Shown here one piece after another: positions 37,449-47,669 of a DNA stretch of 62,435 bases (position 1 is its first letter; each line of letters opens with the position of its first letter). The notes beneath the pieces are model-generated. The model did no database searches, was not told where the DNA came from, and saw only the letters and a list, made by a program, of their open reading frames with translations. This DNA comes from Prevotella sp. (GTDB taxonomy: Bacteria > Bacillota > Clostridia > Christensenellales > UBA1242). The position numbers were made by a program, and so were the translations under genes. The DNA is taken from positions 1 to 62,435 of the forward strand of contig JAMPCO010000004.1 of assembly GCA_023666145.1 (NCBI GenBank), read 5' to 3'.

Positions 37449-38144
37449 ATGGCGTACCAAGCATCTATGCCAGAAAGTGTCGCGGCACTGAAAATCGCGG
37501 GGTGGCAAAAGCAATCATTGATTGACTATCCTGGAAAAATTGCTGCTGTTATCTTTTTGGCGGGGTGTAATTTGCGCTGTCATTATTGTCACAACCACCA
37601 AATCCTGGATGCAAAGCAAAATCGATTGCCGTTTGCTACCGTGTTTCAAACTTTACGTCAACGCCGTGACTGGCTTGATGCGGTCGTCGTGAGTGGCGGC
37701 GAACCCACGGTTTATCCCATGTTGATTCCCTTGTTGCAGGTGCTACGGGGGTTGGGATTACTGATTAAACTCGATACAAATGGCACGCGACCCGCTGTCG
37801 TCCGTCAAATTGTGGCGGAGGGGTTGGTGGATTACGTGGCATTGGATATTAAAGCCCCTGCCAGTAAGCACAAAGAGATAACAGGTATGCCGATTGACAG
37901 TGTATTGAAAACGGCAAAATTTTTGCAACACCAAAAGCGTGTACCCTATATGTTCCGCACAACTTTAAGTCCACGTTTGAACGGAAATGATTTGCTGGAA
38001 ATGGGGCAAAAAATTGTCAACGGGGCGCCCCTTTGGCAAATCCAACAATGCCGCATTGCGGGGCATTATTCCGCGGATGAAGTCCAAAAAATGGCGGCCA
38101 TGGTAAAAAATTTCGCACTAGATGTTGTAGTTAAAGGAGTATAA
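37449..38144 (+). CDS. nrdG: Anaerobic RNR activating enzyme, radical SAM
   Basis: NrdG installs the glycyl radical in NrdD using a 4Fe-4S cluster and SAM. The 231-aa protein has the cluster motif CNLRCHYCHN (CxxxCxxC), VVSGGEPTVYP, and KLDTNGTRPAVV. It is longer than small NrdG proteins and resembles the NrdG2 type. ATG 37449 starts 4 nt after nrdD; the frame stays open upstream but only inside nrdD. Confidence 0.92.
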   Translation: MAYQASMPESVAALKIAGWQKQSLIDYPGKIAAVIFLAGCNLRCHYCHNHQILDAKQNRLPFATVFQTLRQRRDWLDAVVVSGGEPTVYPMLIPLLQVLRGLGLLIKLDTNGTRPAVVRQIVAEGLVDYVALDIKAPASKHKEITGMPIDSVLKTAKFLQHQKRVPYMFRTTLSPRLNGNDLLEMGQKIVNGAPLWQIQQCRIAGHYSADEVQKMAAMVKNFALDVVVKGV

Positions 38145-38175
38145 TTATCACTATATATTGTATAAAATAACTGTT

Positions 38176-38203
38176 TTGTACGATTTTTGAAAAGTGTTAT
38201 AAT
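38176..38203 (+). promoter_or_regulatory. Promoter of the topoisomerase operon
   Basis: TTGTAC (38176-38181), 16-nt spacer, TATAAT (38198-38203), 7 nt to ATG 38211. Leaderless mRNA expected. Confidence 0.7.
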
Positions 38204-38210
38204 ACAGTGT

Positions 38211-40223
38211 ATGGCAAACGAAAAACAGACTTATGATGCGAGTAATTTGACACTGTTAAAAGGGCTGGATGCGGTACGTAAGCGACCAGGGATGTACATC
38301 GGAACAACGGGTTCCAAAGGGATGCACCACCTGTTATGGGAAATTGTTGATAATGGGATTGACGAAATCGCCAATGGCTTTGGTAACAAATTACTGGTCA
38401 TGATACATCAAGACAATTCCATTACGGTGGAAGATGACGGGCGCGGGATTCCCGTCGATATCCACCGTGAATTAAAAATTTCGGGTGTCGAAATGGTGTA
38501 TACCGAATTGCACGCCGGTGGTAAATTTGATAATAAAAATTACAGTTTCTCGGGTGGGTTGCATGGCGTCGGGGCGTCGGTGGTCAATGCGCTTTCCGAA
38601 TATTGCGAAGTAACCGTTTACAAAGACGGCAAAGAACATTATGTCCGTTTTTCACCCCACCTGAATCCGCAAGACGGACAAATGCATTGGGGCGTGGCGG
38701 ACGCACCGTTAAAAGTGGTCGGTCGAACTTTGAAAAATGGCACGCGGGTGCATTTTTTACCCGACGCCGTAATGTTCAATCATGCACAATTTGATTACAA
38801 AATTGTTTCACAACGTTTGGAAGAATTAGCGTTCTTAAACAAGGGCGCCGAAATTACTTTGATTGACGAACGGATTACCCCCGATGACGCCGAATTTTCG
38901 CGCGAATGTGTTTACAAATTTGACGGTGGAGTCGCGGATTTTGTGTCGTACTTAAACGAAGGCAAAAACACTTTGTATAAGACGCCGTTTATTGTCGCTG
39001 GGCAAAGCGACAAAATGCCGATTACTTTTGCCATTCAACATACGGACGGGTTTGTGGAAAGTATTTTCTCGTACGTAAACAACATCCCGACGGGCGAAGG
39101 TGGTACGCACGAAACGGGCTTCAAAAGCGCCATTACGCGTGCTTTCAACCAATTAGGTAAGCAGTTCGGTTATTTTAAGGACAAAGACAACGCGTTGCAA
39201 GGGGAAGATTATCGTGAAGGGATGACTGCGGTCTTGTCCATTAAGATGCAGGAAGTACAATTTGAAGGACAAACCAAAACCAAGTTGGGTAACCCCGAAG
39301 CCAAGATTGCCGTTGAAACATTTACTTACAATAGTTTACTGGAATATTTCAAAGACGCTGACAAAGTGGCAGACAAGAAGAGTTTATTGGAAATCATTAT
39401 CAACAAAGCCAAAGCGGCGGCGCGTGTGCGGGAAGCGGCACGTAAAGCCAAAGATATTGCGCGCAGTAAAAACAGCATTGATGGCAGCGTGTTAATTGGT
39501 AAATTGGCCAGTTGCAGTGGACGGCGTCCCGAAATGAATGAAATCTTCATCGTGGAAGGGGACAGTGCGGGTGGTACCGCAAAACAGGGACGCGACCGCA
39601 GTTGTCAAGCCATTTTGCCGTTGCGTGGTAAACCTTTGAATGCAGAAAAGAAACGGATTGATCAAGTTTTGGAAAACGAAGAGTTCCGTACGTTGATTGG
39701 AGCGTTGGGAACAGGTATTGGGGAAGATTTTAACATCGACAATTTACGGTATCACAAGGTGATTATTTTGGCGGATGCCGACCAGGATGGTGGGCATATC
39801 CGTTCCATTCTGTTAACTTTCTTTTTCCGTTACATGAAAGATTTGATTGCACAAGGTCATGTGTACACGGGTATGCCACCTTTGTTCAAGGTCTTTAAGA
39901 AAGATTTTAGCCGTTATTGTTATGACGAAAACGAATTGAAAGAAGTTACCAAAACTGTGAAGGGTGGCAGCGTACAACGTTATAAAGGGTTAGGAGAAAT
40001 GAACGCGGACCAATTATGGGAGACCACGATGAATCCGAAGACCCGCAAATTATGCCGTATTACGCTGGACGATGCGGCTGAAGCCGAACGTTTGATTACG
40101 ACTTTGATGGGCGATGATATTGAAAGTCGTCGCAGTTACATCAGTAAATATGCAAATTTTAACAAACAAGACGATACCGCAACCAAGGCGGTTAAGAGTA
40201 AATTAGGAGGTGCAAATGGGTGA
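38211..40223 (+). CDS. gyrB: Type IIA topoisomerase B subunit (GyrB/ParE)
   Basis: The ATPase subunit of DNA gyrase or topoisomerase IV. The 670-aa protein has the GHKL ATPase ([36 protein letters not shown]) and the Toprim domain with [28 protein letters not shown] and [11 protein letters not shown], where the common form is DADVDGAHI. Many gyrases have PLRGKILNVE; the PLNAEKKR and early-end form recalls the second clostridial topoisomerase, so the symbol gyrB is provisional. ATG 38211 is set by the -10 box. Confidence 0.88.
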   Translation: MANEKQTYDASNLTLLKGLDAVRKRPGMYIGTTGSKGMHHLLWEIVDNGIDEIANGFGNKLLVMIHQDNSITVEDDGRGIPVDIHRELKISGVEMVYTELHAGGKFDNKNYSFSGGLHGVGASVVNALSEYCEVTVYKDGKEHYVRFSPHLNPQDGQMHWGVADAPLKVVGRTLKNGTRVHFLPDAVMFNHAQFDYKIVSQRLEELAFLNKGAEITLIDERITPDDAEFSRECVYKFDGGVADFVSYLNEGKNTLYKTPFIVAGQSDKMPITFAIQHTDGFVESIFSYVNNIPTGEGGTHETGFKSAITRAFNQLGKQFGYFKDKDNALQGEDYREGMTAVLSIKMQEVQFEGQTKTKLGNPEAKIAVETFTYNSLLEYFKDADKVADKKSLLEIIINKAKAAARVREAARKAKDIARSKNSIDGSVLIGKLASCSGRRPEMNEIFIVEGDSAGGTAKQGRDRSCQAILPLRGKPLNAEKKRIDQVLENEEFRTLIGALGTGIGEDFNIDNLRYHKVIILADADQDGGHIRSILLTFFFRYMKDLIAQGHVYTGMPPLFKVFKKDFSRYCYDENELKEVTKTVKGGSVQRYKGLGEMNADQLWETTMNPKTRKLCRITLDDAAEAERLITTLMGDDIESRRSYISKYANFNKQDDTATKAVKSKLGGANG

Positions 40224-43200
40224 GTTTGACGATTTAATTGATGACGAAAATTCGGTTAGTTTCGATCAGCAACCTGCGACTAGTGGAACTGAAAGCACAA
40301 ATAATACAAGTGATAGTGGTGCGCCCGTCAATCCGCCTGCGTCGATTGATTCAACCGAACCAACGGTTGCGATTGATATAACTGATACAGGCAGTGATGA
40401 AATATCAAATGACACCGCAGAAATGGCCGATGACACCGCAATCACCAATGAAGTGGTGGCAACGGAACCCGACGATTCATCAGTAAAGCAAGAGGTGGTT
40501 GAACCCGACGCATCTATTGAAAATCTGGAAGCCAATCAACCATGGAAAGAACCTGCCACCCCACCAGCGCCAATCCCTAATCCTGTCGTAGAACCGAGTG
40601 TCGAGCCAGTCAATGACGTTGTGGTGGAGGTTACGGAGGAGGCTGCGGAATTGGCAAATGAGACAATGGCCACACAGGAAACGGTGGCATCAGCACCTGA
40701 ACCCGTGGTCGAGCAGAATGTGGTCGAACAGGAAATTGTGGAATCGGCAATTGTAACCGAAGTGGTGGACGAACCAGTCGTTGTGGTACCACCAAACGCA
40801 ACAGAAGCCGCGGTTGAACCCGCTGAACCCGCCCCCACGGTAACGGTCGATGAAACAACGGCGGTAACTTTGGACGCAGTTCCCGATGAAGTTTCCCAGG
40901 TGGTGGCAACGGCGGGTCATGCCAAGATTGCCAATATCGATGATGTGGTAAAATTGTCTGAAGCGGATTTGGCGGCCGAAGCCGCCGCCGCCCGCCAAGC
41001 GGCCATCATGAAGCCAATCATTGAACGGGAAGAACGCCGTCAAAAGTTGTTAGCGGAAAAAGAAAGCCGCAAGACTGCGGTTGCGACAACAGCGAATAAC
41101 ATGAGGCCTGAACCAGACAATGTCCAAAATCACGACGGCAACGATAGTGACGACGGTAACGGGGAAGACGGTATCATCGAAAAATCAGTGGCGACAATTA
41201 TGCACGAAAGTATGATTCCGTACAGTGAGTTTGTAATTTTGGATCGCGCCTTGCCCCGTGTGGAAGACGGCTTAAAACCAGTCCAACGTCGTATTTTATA
41301 CGCGATGAATGATTTGGGTTTAATGCCCGATAAACCGTTCCGTAAATCGGCGGCGATTGTCGGTGAATGTTTGGGTAAATACCACCCCCATGGTGATACT
41401 TCGGTTTACGATGCCATGGTACGTTTAGCACAACCATTTAACATGAATATGCCGTTGATTGCGGGACAAGGTAACTTCGGTTCAGATGATGGTGACCCGC
41501 CCGCCGCCATGCGTTACACCGAAGCCAAATTGGCACCATTGGCGTTAGAAATGTTGCGCGATATGGACAAAGATACGGTCACATATTCGTTGACTTATGA
41601 CGACCGTAATACGGAACCAGATACGTTACCCGCGCGTTATCCGAACTTATTAACTAACGGTAGCAGTGGTATCGCGGTCGGTTTAGCCACCAACATTCCG
41701 CCGCACAATTTAGGTGAACTGATTGATGCGCACATTGCATTCATCGATAACCCGAAAATTACTTTGAAACAAATCTTGAAAATTATTAAAGGACCAGATT
41801 TCCCGACGGCTGGTTGGATTGTGGCGGACGACAACATGATTCAGGCTTACGAAACGGGACGTGGTAAAGTCGTCATGTCGGGTAGGGTGCACATCGAAGT
41901 CGAAGGTGACAAACGGAACATTGTGATTACCGAATTGCCCTACCAAGTCAATAAAGTACAGTTACAAAAGAACATTGCCGACTTGCGTGAAAACAAAAAG
42001 GGTGATTTACAAAATATCACCGAAATTCGCGATGAATCTGACCGTAACGGGATGCGGATTTTAATTAAATTGCGCAAAGACACCGATGCGCATAAGATTG
42101 TGGAGCAATTATACAAATATACCCAGTTACGTTGTAATTTCAATTACAACATGGTGGCAATCGCGGAAGGTAAACCGCGTCAAATGGGTTTACTGCAGAT
42201 CATTGAATATTACGTCAATTATCAACGTCAGGTCATTTACAAACGTTCGGTGTTTGAATTAAACCAAGCGAAAGAACGCGCACACATTTTGGAAGGTTTG
42301 TTGGTCGCGATTAAAAACATCGACGAAGTTATCAAGATTATCAAAACCAGTAAACACACCAGTGAAGCCCGTGACCGTTTACAAAAGCGTTTCAATCTTT
42401 CCGAACGCCAGGCACAAGCGATTTTGGATTTACGTTTAGCGCGTTTAACCAATTTGGAAGTTTTGAAGGTCGAACAGGAATTAGCGGAGTTGCGTGAACT
42501 GATTGACCGTTTGACCGCGATTATCGGCAGCAAGAAGTTACAGTTTGAGGTGGTGAAAACCGAATTGTTGGCGATTAAGAAACGCTTTAAGGTTGACCGC
42601 CGCACACGTGTTGTCAGCAAATTAGAAGATGTGGCGGTGACCGCCGATGATGACGAATTGCCAGTTGAAGACATCGTTTTGACAATTACGGCAGCGGGTA
42701 ACATTCAACGTTTGGCGAAAAAACACTTTAACATGAGCAATACCGCCGCCTTTGACGGTATGCGCGAACAAGACGTGCATACGATTGCTGTATTAACCCA
42801 AACCGATAAGTTGTTACACATCTTCACTAATTTAGGTAAGTGCTACAAATTGTACGGTGGTGATGTGCCAGAATGTCGTTTGAAAGACCGTGGTATTGCT
42901 TTGCGCACGTTGTTCCCAACCGCATTGCCGCAAGAATTCCCCGTCGCCATTTATCCCGCGGTTGCCGATACTTTACCCGAATACGATTTGGTTTGGTTGT
43001 CGAAGACAGGGATGATTAAGCGTTCTAAATTTAATGATGCTTGCTCGGTCATTAAATCGGTTTTTGATGTCTACAAAATTCGCGAAGACCGTAACGATGA
43101 AATTTTGGCGGTTCAGCGTTTGCCCAAGAACCGTACGATTTTAATGATCACCAATGTGGGCAATGTGTTGAACGCCGCGACGGGTGATGTTCCCGTGCAA

Positions 43201-43596
43201 GGTCGCATTGCATCGGGTGTGAAGGGGATGCAAATGGACGACAGTGCTTGGTTAGCCGGGATTGCGACGGCGGACAATACTGGTTACGCGGTGTTGGTGA
43301 CCAATTTGGGTAATGCCAAAAAAGTTGCCATGAAAGAAATTGATAAAATGGTACGTTATCGTAAAGGTTTAACAATTGCGACCAGTATGGGCAAGGGCGA
43401 GGAAGTGATTTATGCGACCTTTGCCCGCTCTGGTGATGATTTAGTGGTGAAGACCGCGAACGGTGCTTTGTTAACGCGCAGTGTCGATAAGTTACCGAGT
43501 GCCACCCGTGTTGGTAAGATGAAAAACGTGTTTGGCAAGCAACAAATTGTCAAAGGTTGGTTGCACCGTACTAGTTTCGCGACACCAGAGTATTAA
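40216..43596 (+). CDS. gyrA: Type IIA topoisomerase A subunit with ~320-aa acidic N-terminal extension
   Basis: The 1126-aa DNA-cleaving subunit. The normal domain starts only near residue 320 with SYSEF-like [14 protein letters not shown], followed by [21 protein letters not shown] and the catalytic Tyr in [11 protein letters not shown]. The C-terminal DNA-wrapping domain has [13 protein letters not shown] where gyrase has a GyrA box (QRRGGKG), so it may behave more like ParC. Residues 1-250 are Val/Glu/Pro/Thr/Ala-rich with strong negative charge, then a charged helix and an Asp/Gly/Asn-rich linker. ATG 40216 follows AGGAGG and overlaps gyrB by 8 nt. Confidence 0.88.
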   Translation: MGEFDDLIDDENSVSFDQQPATSGTESTNNTSDSGAPVNPPASIDSTEPTVAIDITDTGSDEISNDTAEMADDTAITNEVVATEPDDSSVKQEVVEPDASIENLEANQPWKEPATPPAPIPNPVVEPSVEPVNDVVVEVTEEAAELANETMATQETVASAPEPVVEQNVVEQEIVESAIVTEVVDEPVVVVPPNATEAAVEPAEPAPTVTVDETTAVTLDAVPDEVSQVVATAGHAKIANIDDVVKLSEADLAAEAAAARQAAIMKPIIEREERRQKLLAEKESRKTAVATTANNMRPEPDNVQNHDGNDSDDGNGEDGIIEKSVATIMHESMIPYSEFVILDRALPRVEDGLKPVQRRILYAMNDLGLMPDKPFRKSAAIVGECLGKYHPHGDTSVYDAMVRLAQPFNMNMPLIAGQGNFGSDDGDPPAAMRYTEAKLAPLALEMLRDMDKDTVTYSLTYDDRNTEPDTLPARYPNLLTNGSSGIAVGLATNIPPHNLGELIDAHIAFIDNPKITLKQILKIIKGPDFPTAGWIVADDNMIQAYETGRGKVVMSGRVHIEVEGDKRNIVITELPYQVNKVQLQKNIADLRENKKGDLQNITEIRDESDRNGMRILIKLRKDTDAHKIVEQLYKYTQLRCNFNYNMVAIAEGKPRQMGLLQIIEYYVNYQRQVIYKRSVFELNQAKERAHILEGLLVAIKNIDEVIKIIKTSKHTSEARDRLQKRFNLSERQAQAILDLRLARLTNLEVLKVEQELAELRELIDRLTAIIGSKKLQFEVVKTELLAIKKRFKVDRRTRVVSKLEDVAVTADDDELPVEDIVLTITAAGNIQRLAKKHFNMSNTAAFDGMREQDVHTIAVLTQTDKLLHIFTNLGKCYKLYGGDVPECRLKDRGIALRTLFPTALPQEFPVAIYPAVADTLPEYDLVWLSKTGMIKRSKFNDACSVIKSVFDVYKIREDRNDEILAVQRLPKNRTILMITNVGNVLNAATGDVPVQGRIASGVKGMQMDDSAWLAGIATADNTGYAVLVTNLGNAKKVAMKEIDKMVRYRKGLTIATSMGKGEEVIYATFARSGDDLVVKTANGALLTRSVDKLPSATRVGKMKNVFGKQQIVKGWLHRTSFATPEY

Positions 43597-44296
43597 GGCT
43601 ACGGGCAATGATTTGCGCGCAATCGCGAATCACAACATCGATGTCTTTGGGAACGACATGGTAAATTTGACCTTTGGTTGGCGTCATAATGGTGCAGACG
43701 GGAACCCCGATGGCTAAGACTGGTACGCCTAAGAGTTTGCGGTCAATGGTTTGGTTATCGCGTCCAATTCCGCTGCCTGGGGTAATTCCACTGGTGCAGA
43801 TTTGATAGTTAGTGCCGATTCGTTCGGGTGTGGCACTGACTAAACTGTCAATCACAATTACGGCGGTAGGGTGGACAAGGTGCGTGATGGCTTGGATAGC
43901 GTCGACGGAGTTAATTCCCGTGACCCCAAACACGCACGGTTCAAAAGTCAACAATTGTTCGCCAGTATCGATTTGTTGCAAGACACAAGGTCCCAAACTG
44001 TCCGCGACGAATTTGTCGTTGCCTAAACCCACGATTAAGATTTTGCCTGTGTCGGTTAGTAAGGAAATCAAGGCTTGCCGCAGCGCGTTGACAATGTTTC
44101 GTGGCCTGCCGTGGGTGGTATCTAAATTCAAATAGGTGCCAATCGGCTTGCCAATGGAATGGGCGGCCGTGGGCGTAGATATGGTGGTTTGATGCACGGT
44201 AATTCCAGCCTGGCAAGTCGTAGATACTGCCACCCCCGACGTAGTCCGTGGGGCGCGCCGTAATAATTCACAAGCCAAATCGGTAATAGTTTCCAT
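43571..44296 (-). CDS. gpr: Spore germination protease Gpr
   Basis: Gpr degrades small acid-soluble spore proteins during germination. The 241-aa protein has [60 protein letters not shown] and [12 protein letters not shown], all in family order. Bacillus Gpr is about 370 aa, so N- and C-terminal parts are reduced. ATG 44296 lies 6 nt after CATAAT (complement of 44303-44308). The end overlaps the topoisomerase A gene by 26 nt. Confidence 0.9.
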   Translation of the reverse strand: METITDLACELLRRAPRTTSGVAVSTTCQAGITVHQTTISTPTAAHSIGKPIGTYLNLDTTHGRPRNIVNALRQALISLLTDTGKILIVGLGNDKFVADSLGPCVLQQIDTGEQLLTFEPCVFGVTGINSVDAIQAITHLVHPTAVIVIDSLVSATPERIGTNYQICTSGITPGSGIGRDNQTIDRKLLGVPVLAIGVPVCTIMTPTKGQIYHVVPKDIDVVIRDCAQIIARSLNTLVSRN

Positions 44297-44314
44297 GCTT
44301 TGATTATGGTCTAA

Positions 44315-44326
44315 ATTGTCGAAAAA
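44315..44326 (+). promoter_or_regulatory. Candidate Spo0A box between gpr and rpsT
   Basis: ATTGTCGAAAAA matches the 0A-box consensus TTTGTCGAAAAA at 11 of 12 positions. It lies about 20 nt upstream of the gpr start and 20 nt before the rpsT -35. Binding is inferred. Confidence 0.35.
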
Positions 44327-44345
44327 AAGTTCCCAAGAAAAAGAC

Positions 44346-44374
44346 TTGCAAAATTGGGGCAATTCCTGTATAAT
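44346..44374 (+). promoter_or_regulatory. Promoter of rpsT
   Basis: TTGCAA (44346-44351), 17-nt spacer, TATAAT (44369-44374), 9 nt to ATG 44384. No Shine-Dalgarno. Confidence 0.7.
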
Positions 44375-44383
44375 AACCCCTAT

Positions 44384-44671
44384 ATGGCGAATATTAAAAG
44401 TGCAATCAAAAGAATCAATGTGACGAAAACCAAACAATCGCAAAATCGTCCCATTAAAACCAATATTTCGAGCGAAATCAAAAAATTCCAAGCGGCTTTG
44501 GCGGCCAAAGAATTAAAACACGCCGAAACACAGTTAAATGTGGTCTTTTCGGTGTTGGACGCAGCGGCAATCGATAATGTAATTCACAAAAATAAAGCGA
44601 ACCGTCAAAAGGCGAAATTGGCGGCGGCATTAAGCAAAGCACAGAACGCGAAAAGCAAAAAAAGTGCGTAA
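44384..44671 (+). CDS. rpsT: 30S ribosomal protein S20
   Basis: S20 binds 16S rRNA in the small subunit body. The 95-aa, Lys/Ala-rich helical protein begins MANIKSAIKRINVTKTK and ends with a basic tail, typical of the family. ATG 44384 is fixed by promoter spacing and homology. The stop abuts the end of the convergent MazG-like gene. Confidence 0.95.
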   Translation: MANIKSAIKRINVTKTKQSQNRPIKTNISSEIKKFQAALAAKELKHAETQLNVVFSVLDAAAIDNVIHKNKANRQKAKLAAALSKAQNAKSKKSA

Positions 44672-44977
44672 TTAAGGACGGGGTGGTTCCACTTTTTTAC
44701 CGTTCACATAAATGCGCTTTTCGTTGATCGCTACCTTTTTTAGCAGGGCATCTTTCAATGAAATCCCGAGAATTTCGGCCAATCCCAGTGTGTAAATGAC
44801 GATATCAGCCAATTCTAAACTGATGGCTTCGGTGTCCATTTCTTTGTTCCAAGCATCGTAGGCTTCGGCGACTTCGCCGTATAAAAGCGCAAATTCTTGA
44901 TGAACGTTGGTTACGTTAAAATGTTTCTTGACTTTGTTTTGGTAAATTTTCTTTTGCAGTTCGTTTAAGTCAACCAT
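44672..44977 (-). CDS. MazG-like nucleotide pyrophosphohydrolase
   Basis: This 101-aa all-alpha NTP-pyrophosphatase-type protein has LLYGEVAEAYDAW and LELADIVIYTLGLAEILG, matching the metal-binding EExxE/D pattern of MazG/MazG-like enzymes that hydrolyse (d)NTPs. ATG 44977 follows AAAAGGA. It is downstream of the SDR gene on the same strand with a 28-nt gap, so the two are probably one operon. Confidence 0.75.
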   Translation of the reverse strand: MVDLNELQKKIYQNKVKKHFNVTNVHQEFALLYGEVAEAYDAWNKEMDTEAISLELADIVIYTLGLAEILGISLKDALLKKVAINEKRIYVNGKKVEPPRP

Positions 44978-45005
44978 GTTGAGTTTTCCTTTTGTTGGAT
45001 TGTTT

Positions 45006-45938
45006 TTATTTTTTGACAACTAATTTGCCGAAAAATGCACGGACTTTGCTTTTGCCTTTAATGGTAATCGTATGCGAACCGAAAGATTTTTTGTTGCTGA
45101 TACGATACAATTCTTCCGCAATCGTTTCGGGGGCGGCACCCGTTTGTTCCGCGTATTCTAAACGTCCGATGTCGTTGCTGATGCGATAGCGGTAGGCTTT
45201 ATTGGTAGAATCTTGCTTGATCCTGTTTTCGGTAAAATTAGTTTTGCAGGTCGACAAAGACACGGTCGTAACGTCAATCTTCAATGGTTCAATTTCCTTA
45301 CGCAATGCAATGGTAAAGGTTTCAACGGCTTTTTTGCTGGCGGAATAAATGCTGTTAAAGGCCGGGGCAGTGTTGGCCAGTGCGCAAGAGATGTTAATGA
45401 TTTTACCTTTACGGTGTTCGCGCATAAACGGAATCACGGCTTGGCAAGCGCTGACAACCCCCAAGAAATTGGTGTTCATGACTTTGACAATGTCGGTGGT
45501 TAATAGTTCTTCGACCGCACCCGTTAAGCCAATCCCCGCATTGTTGATTAAAACGTCAATTTGACCTTCTTTATTGTAAACTTTGCGGATGGATTCTTTG
45601 ATTGAATCGGGGTTAGAGACATCGGTCTCGATAAAATTGATGTTGTCGTCGTTGCCTTTTTCGCGGGATAAATTATACACGATGTCGGCGTACAACGAAA
45701 AACAGTGTGCTGCTGCCAACCCAATACCCGAAGAGGCACCAGTAATGACCACCACGCGTTTGTGCCAAGTCGATGGGTCAGTTAAAGCGGTGGTCACATC
45801 GCTCAGTGGTTTGTTGGGGGCGTCCATTTGTTCGGAGTCTAAACGCTTTTCCAAAACACTGATGGCGTCGTCTAAATCTAACGGTTCATCAGTTGAGATT
45901 TGGTAATCATCTTGTCCTAAATTGAATTTATTTTTCAT
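45006..45938 (-). CDS. Short-chain dehydrogenase/reductase with N-terminal extension
   Basis: This 310-aa NAD(P)-dependent oxidoreductase has a Rossmann core TGASSGIGLAAA, NNAGIG, INISC and YSASKKAVE, with the catalytic Tyr and Lys. An acidic extension of about 60 residues before the core is unusual. The substrate is unknown. ATG 45938 lies 9 nt after TATACT; an in-frame ATG at 45947 directly adjoins that box and would not be in the mRNA. Confidence 0.85.
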   Translation of the reverse strand: MKNKFNLGQDDYQISTDEPLDLDDAISVLEKRLDSEQMDAPNKPLSDVTTALTDPSTWHKRVVVITGASSGIGLAAAHCFSLYADIVYNLSREKGNDDNINFIETDVSNPDSIKESIRKVYNKEGQIDVLINNAGIGLTGAVEELLTTDIVKVMNTNFLGVVSACQAVIPFMREHRKGKIINISCALANTAPAFNSIYSASKKAVETFTIALRKEIEPLKIDVTTVSLSTCKTNFTENRIKQDSTNKAYRYRISNDIGRLEYAEQTGAAPETIAEELYRISNKKSFGSHTITIKGKSKVRAFFGKLVVKK

Positions 45939-45947
45939 ACCATTCAT

Positions 45948-45976
45948 AGTATACTACTCTTAACACCTTTTCTCAA
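45948..45976 (-). promoter_or_regulatory. Promoter of the SDR operon
   Basis: On the minus strand TTGAGA (45976-45971), 17-nt spacer, TATACT (45953-45948), 9 nt to ATG 45938. Confidence 0.7.
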
Positions 45977-46001
45977 CAGATTTTTGAATTTTATTGTTAA
46001 T

Positions 46002-46029
46002 TTGACAACCGATTTTGGTTGGGTATACC
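46002..46029 (+). promoter_or_regulatory. Promoter of thyX
   Basis: TTGACA (46002-46007), 16-nt spacer, TATACC (46024-46029), 9 nt to ATG 46039. It is divergent from the SDR promoter 26 nt away. Confidence 0.65.
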
Positions 46030-46038
46030 ATGTTACAT

Positions 46039-47220
46039 ATGGAAATATCGGTAATAGCAACGACGCATCCTGATTATCAAACTCCCAAAAAGGAATTAGA
46101 CCGTTTCGGCGGTATGGCGGCAGGGGTGTGCTACATGGCACACGATTTCGCCACTTTACGGGCGGAAGACGAAGCGAAGACATTTCGGCGTGCGGATTTA
46201 ACCAAGCACAACGGACATCACAGTGTTTATGACCATGCGACGATTACGTTGTATTTGCACTGTATCCCACGCATTTTGGAAGGGATGTTGGACAATGAAC
46301 GTTACATGGTTTCTTCGGTGAAAAGTGGTCGTTATACTTTGCACCCGTTGCCCGACGATGAACAAAAACTTTATGATAAATGGCAGGCAAAATTTGAATC
46401 CTTAATTCGTGAAACTTACCAAGGTGATTATCCACAGTATTTTACCGATAACAAAATTAAAAAACTGGCGATGGAAAACGCACGTTATTTAACCAGTTGC
46501 TTTACGATGGTTTCCATGTTGCACACTGTTTCGTACCGACAGTTAAATTACTTATACGGTTTTTTCCATGATTACGCGGCCAAAATTGCGGACAGCAAAA
46601 ATCCGTTTGAACAGAAATTGCATCCGTATATTGTGGATTTTATCGAACAGTTAAAAGGCACGGGTTACATTGACGCAGTTTTGATGCAAAACGGGAAAGG
46701 GCGTCAGGTATCCATGTTTCGCGAACATCCCGTTCAAGAATATTTTGGTGATGTTTATGCCACCAATTTCCGTTGTTCGTTCGCGGTCTATATGCATTTG
46801 AACCGTCACCGTACTTTGAAGTATGCCATGAAAACGCCTGCAGTTCCCAAAGATTTAGAGTTTTATGTGCCGGAAATTATCGCCGACAAGCCCGATTTAC
46901 GCCAAGCATGGTTGGCGGATTTAGACCGTTTACGCGACCATTATCCGCAAGCCATGTTGGTTGATGTGAGTGAAATGGGAAACTTGGAAGATTTTGTGCT
47001 GAAGGCAATTGAACGTAAGTGTTCGTCGGTGTTATTGGAAACGACGCGCGTAGTCAACGGGGTCTTGCAAAAATATCAGCAAGCCTTGACGGCTGCCGGA
47101 CACGACGGTGCCCAAACTTTGGCCACCATGCAAAAAGGTGCCAAATGCACCTTTCCGAATTTTAAGTGTCCCAGTCCTTGCGGTTTTGCGTTGGGCGTGA
47201 ATGAAAAACGTAAAATTTAA
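46039..47220 (+). CDS. thyX: Flavin-dependent thymidylate synthase ThyX, enlarged
   Basis: ThyX makes dTMP from dUMP using FAD and methylenetetrahydrofolate. The 393-aa protein is larger than the usual 220-300. Two ThyX-like halves appear: the first has HNGHHSVYDHATITLY and ERYMVSSVKSGRYT, the second has NRHRTLKYAMKTPAVP with the RHR motif. Either a duplicated fold or a large-type ThyX is likely. ATG 46039 is chosen by promoter spacing; upstream in-frame ATGs would lie in the promoter. Confidence 0.8.
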   Translation: MEISVIATTHPDYQTPKKELDRFGGMAAGVCYMAHDFATLRAEDEAKTFRRADLTKHNGHHSVYDHATITLYLHCIPRILEGMLDNERYMVSSVKSGRYTLHPLPDDEQKLYDKWQAKFESLIRETYQGDYPQYFTDNKIKKLAMENARYLTSCFTMVSMLHTVSYRQLNYLYGFFHDYAAKIADSKNPFEQKLHPYIVDFIEQLKGTGYIDAVLMQNGKGRQVSMFREHPVQEYFGDVYATNFRCSFAVYMHLNRHRTLKYAMKTPAVPKDLEFYVPEIIADKPDLRQAWLADLDRLRDHYPQAMLVDVSEMGNLEDFVLKAIERKCSSVLLETTRVVNGVLQKYQQALTAAGHDGAQTLATMQKGAKCTFPNFKCPSPCGFALGVNEKRKI

Positions 47221-47221
47221 T

Positions 47222-47434
47222 TTACGCCAACCAAACCAAATCTTTGTGTACGCACATACAAATTATATCCATAATCCACAAAATATTCCAACCGAAGAAA
47301 ATGCGTAAAACGGCAAAGCCATATTGTTCACGTTGGAAGCAAACGATAATACCGAAGATACAACCCACAATGGGTAAAATTGAAATAATGAGTGAGGGAA
47401 TGAAGCCCAATCCAAAATAAGCGCGTTGTGCCAT
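47222..47434 (-). CDS. Small two-helix membrane protein, unknown
   Basis: A 70-aa hydrophobic protein with two transmembrane helices (about 8-32 and 40-60) and little else; similar in size to TM2-type or YqaE-like proteins but not identified. A good promoter ends 5 nt before ATG 47434, which supports a real gene. It converges with thyX with one base between stops. Confidence 0.6.
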   Translation of the reverse strand: MAQRAYFGLGFIPSLIISILPIVGCIFGIIVCFQREQYGFAVLRIFFGWNILWIMDIICMCVHKDLVWLA

Positions 47435-47439
47435 GGGGT

Positions 47440-47469
47440 ATTATAAACTGCCAATCTTCGATTGTGCAA
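47440..47469 (-). promoter_or_regulatory. Promoter of the 47434 gene
   Basis: Minus strand TTGCAC (47469-47464), 18-nt spacer, TATAAT (47445-47440), 5 nt to ATG 47434. Confidence 0.65.
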
Positions 47470-47497
47470 GCGTTTTTACGTAATTTGTTGTTTTTTC

Positions 47498-47526
47498 TTT
47501 ACAAAAGCAAAAAAAAAGACTATAAT
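47498..47526 (+). promoter_or_regulatory. Promoter of tRNA-Thr
   Basis: TTTACA (47498-47503), 17-nt A-rich spacer, TATAAT (47521-47526), 18 nt before the mature 5' end. Confidence 0.75.
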
Positions 47527-47544
47527 AACGTGTTATCAGTGCTT

Positions 47545-47620
47545 GCTGTTGTAGCACAGTCGGTAGTGCACCGCCTTGGTAAGGCGGAGGTCGACGGTTC
47601 AAGTCCGTTCAACAGCTCCA
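47545..47620 (+). tRNA. tRNA-Thr(GGT)
   Basis: A 76-nt cloverleaf with acceptor GCTGTTG/CAACAGC, anticodon stem CCGCC/GGCGG, loop TTGGTAA with anticodon GGT (47578-47580) and T arm GGTTCAAGTCC. CCA is encoded. It reads ACC codons. Confidence 0.95.
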
Positions 47621-47669
47621 TGAAATATACAAAAAGATTACTCAATGTTAGAAGTAGGGAAAAGTTAAA

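Noticed and set aside
40266-41043. Minus-strand ORFs opposite the topoisomerase A extension
   Set aside because: Ser/Thr/Gly-rich reverse reading of the acidic region; no promoter, RBS or recognisable domain. The plus frame is continuous with the topoisomerase.
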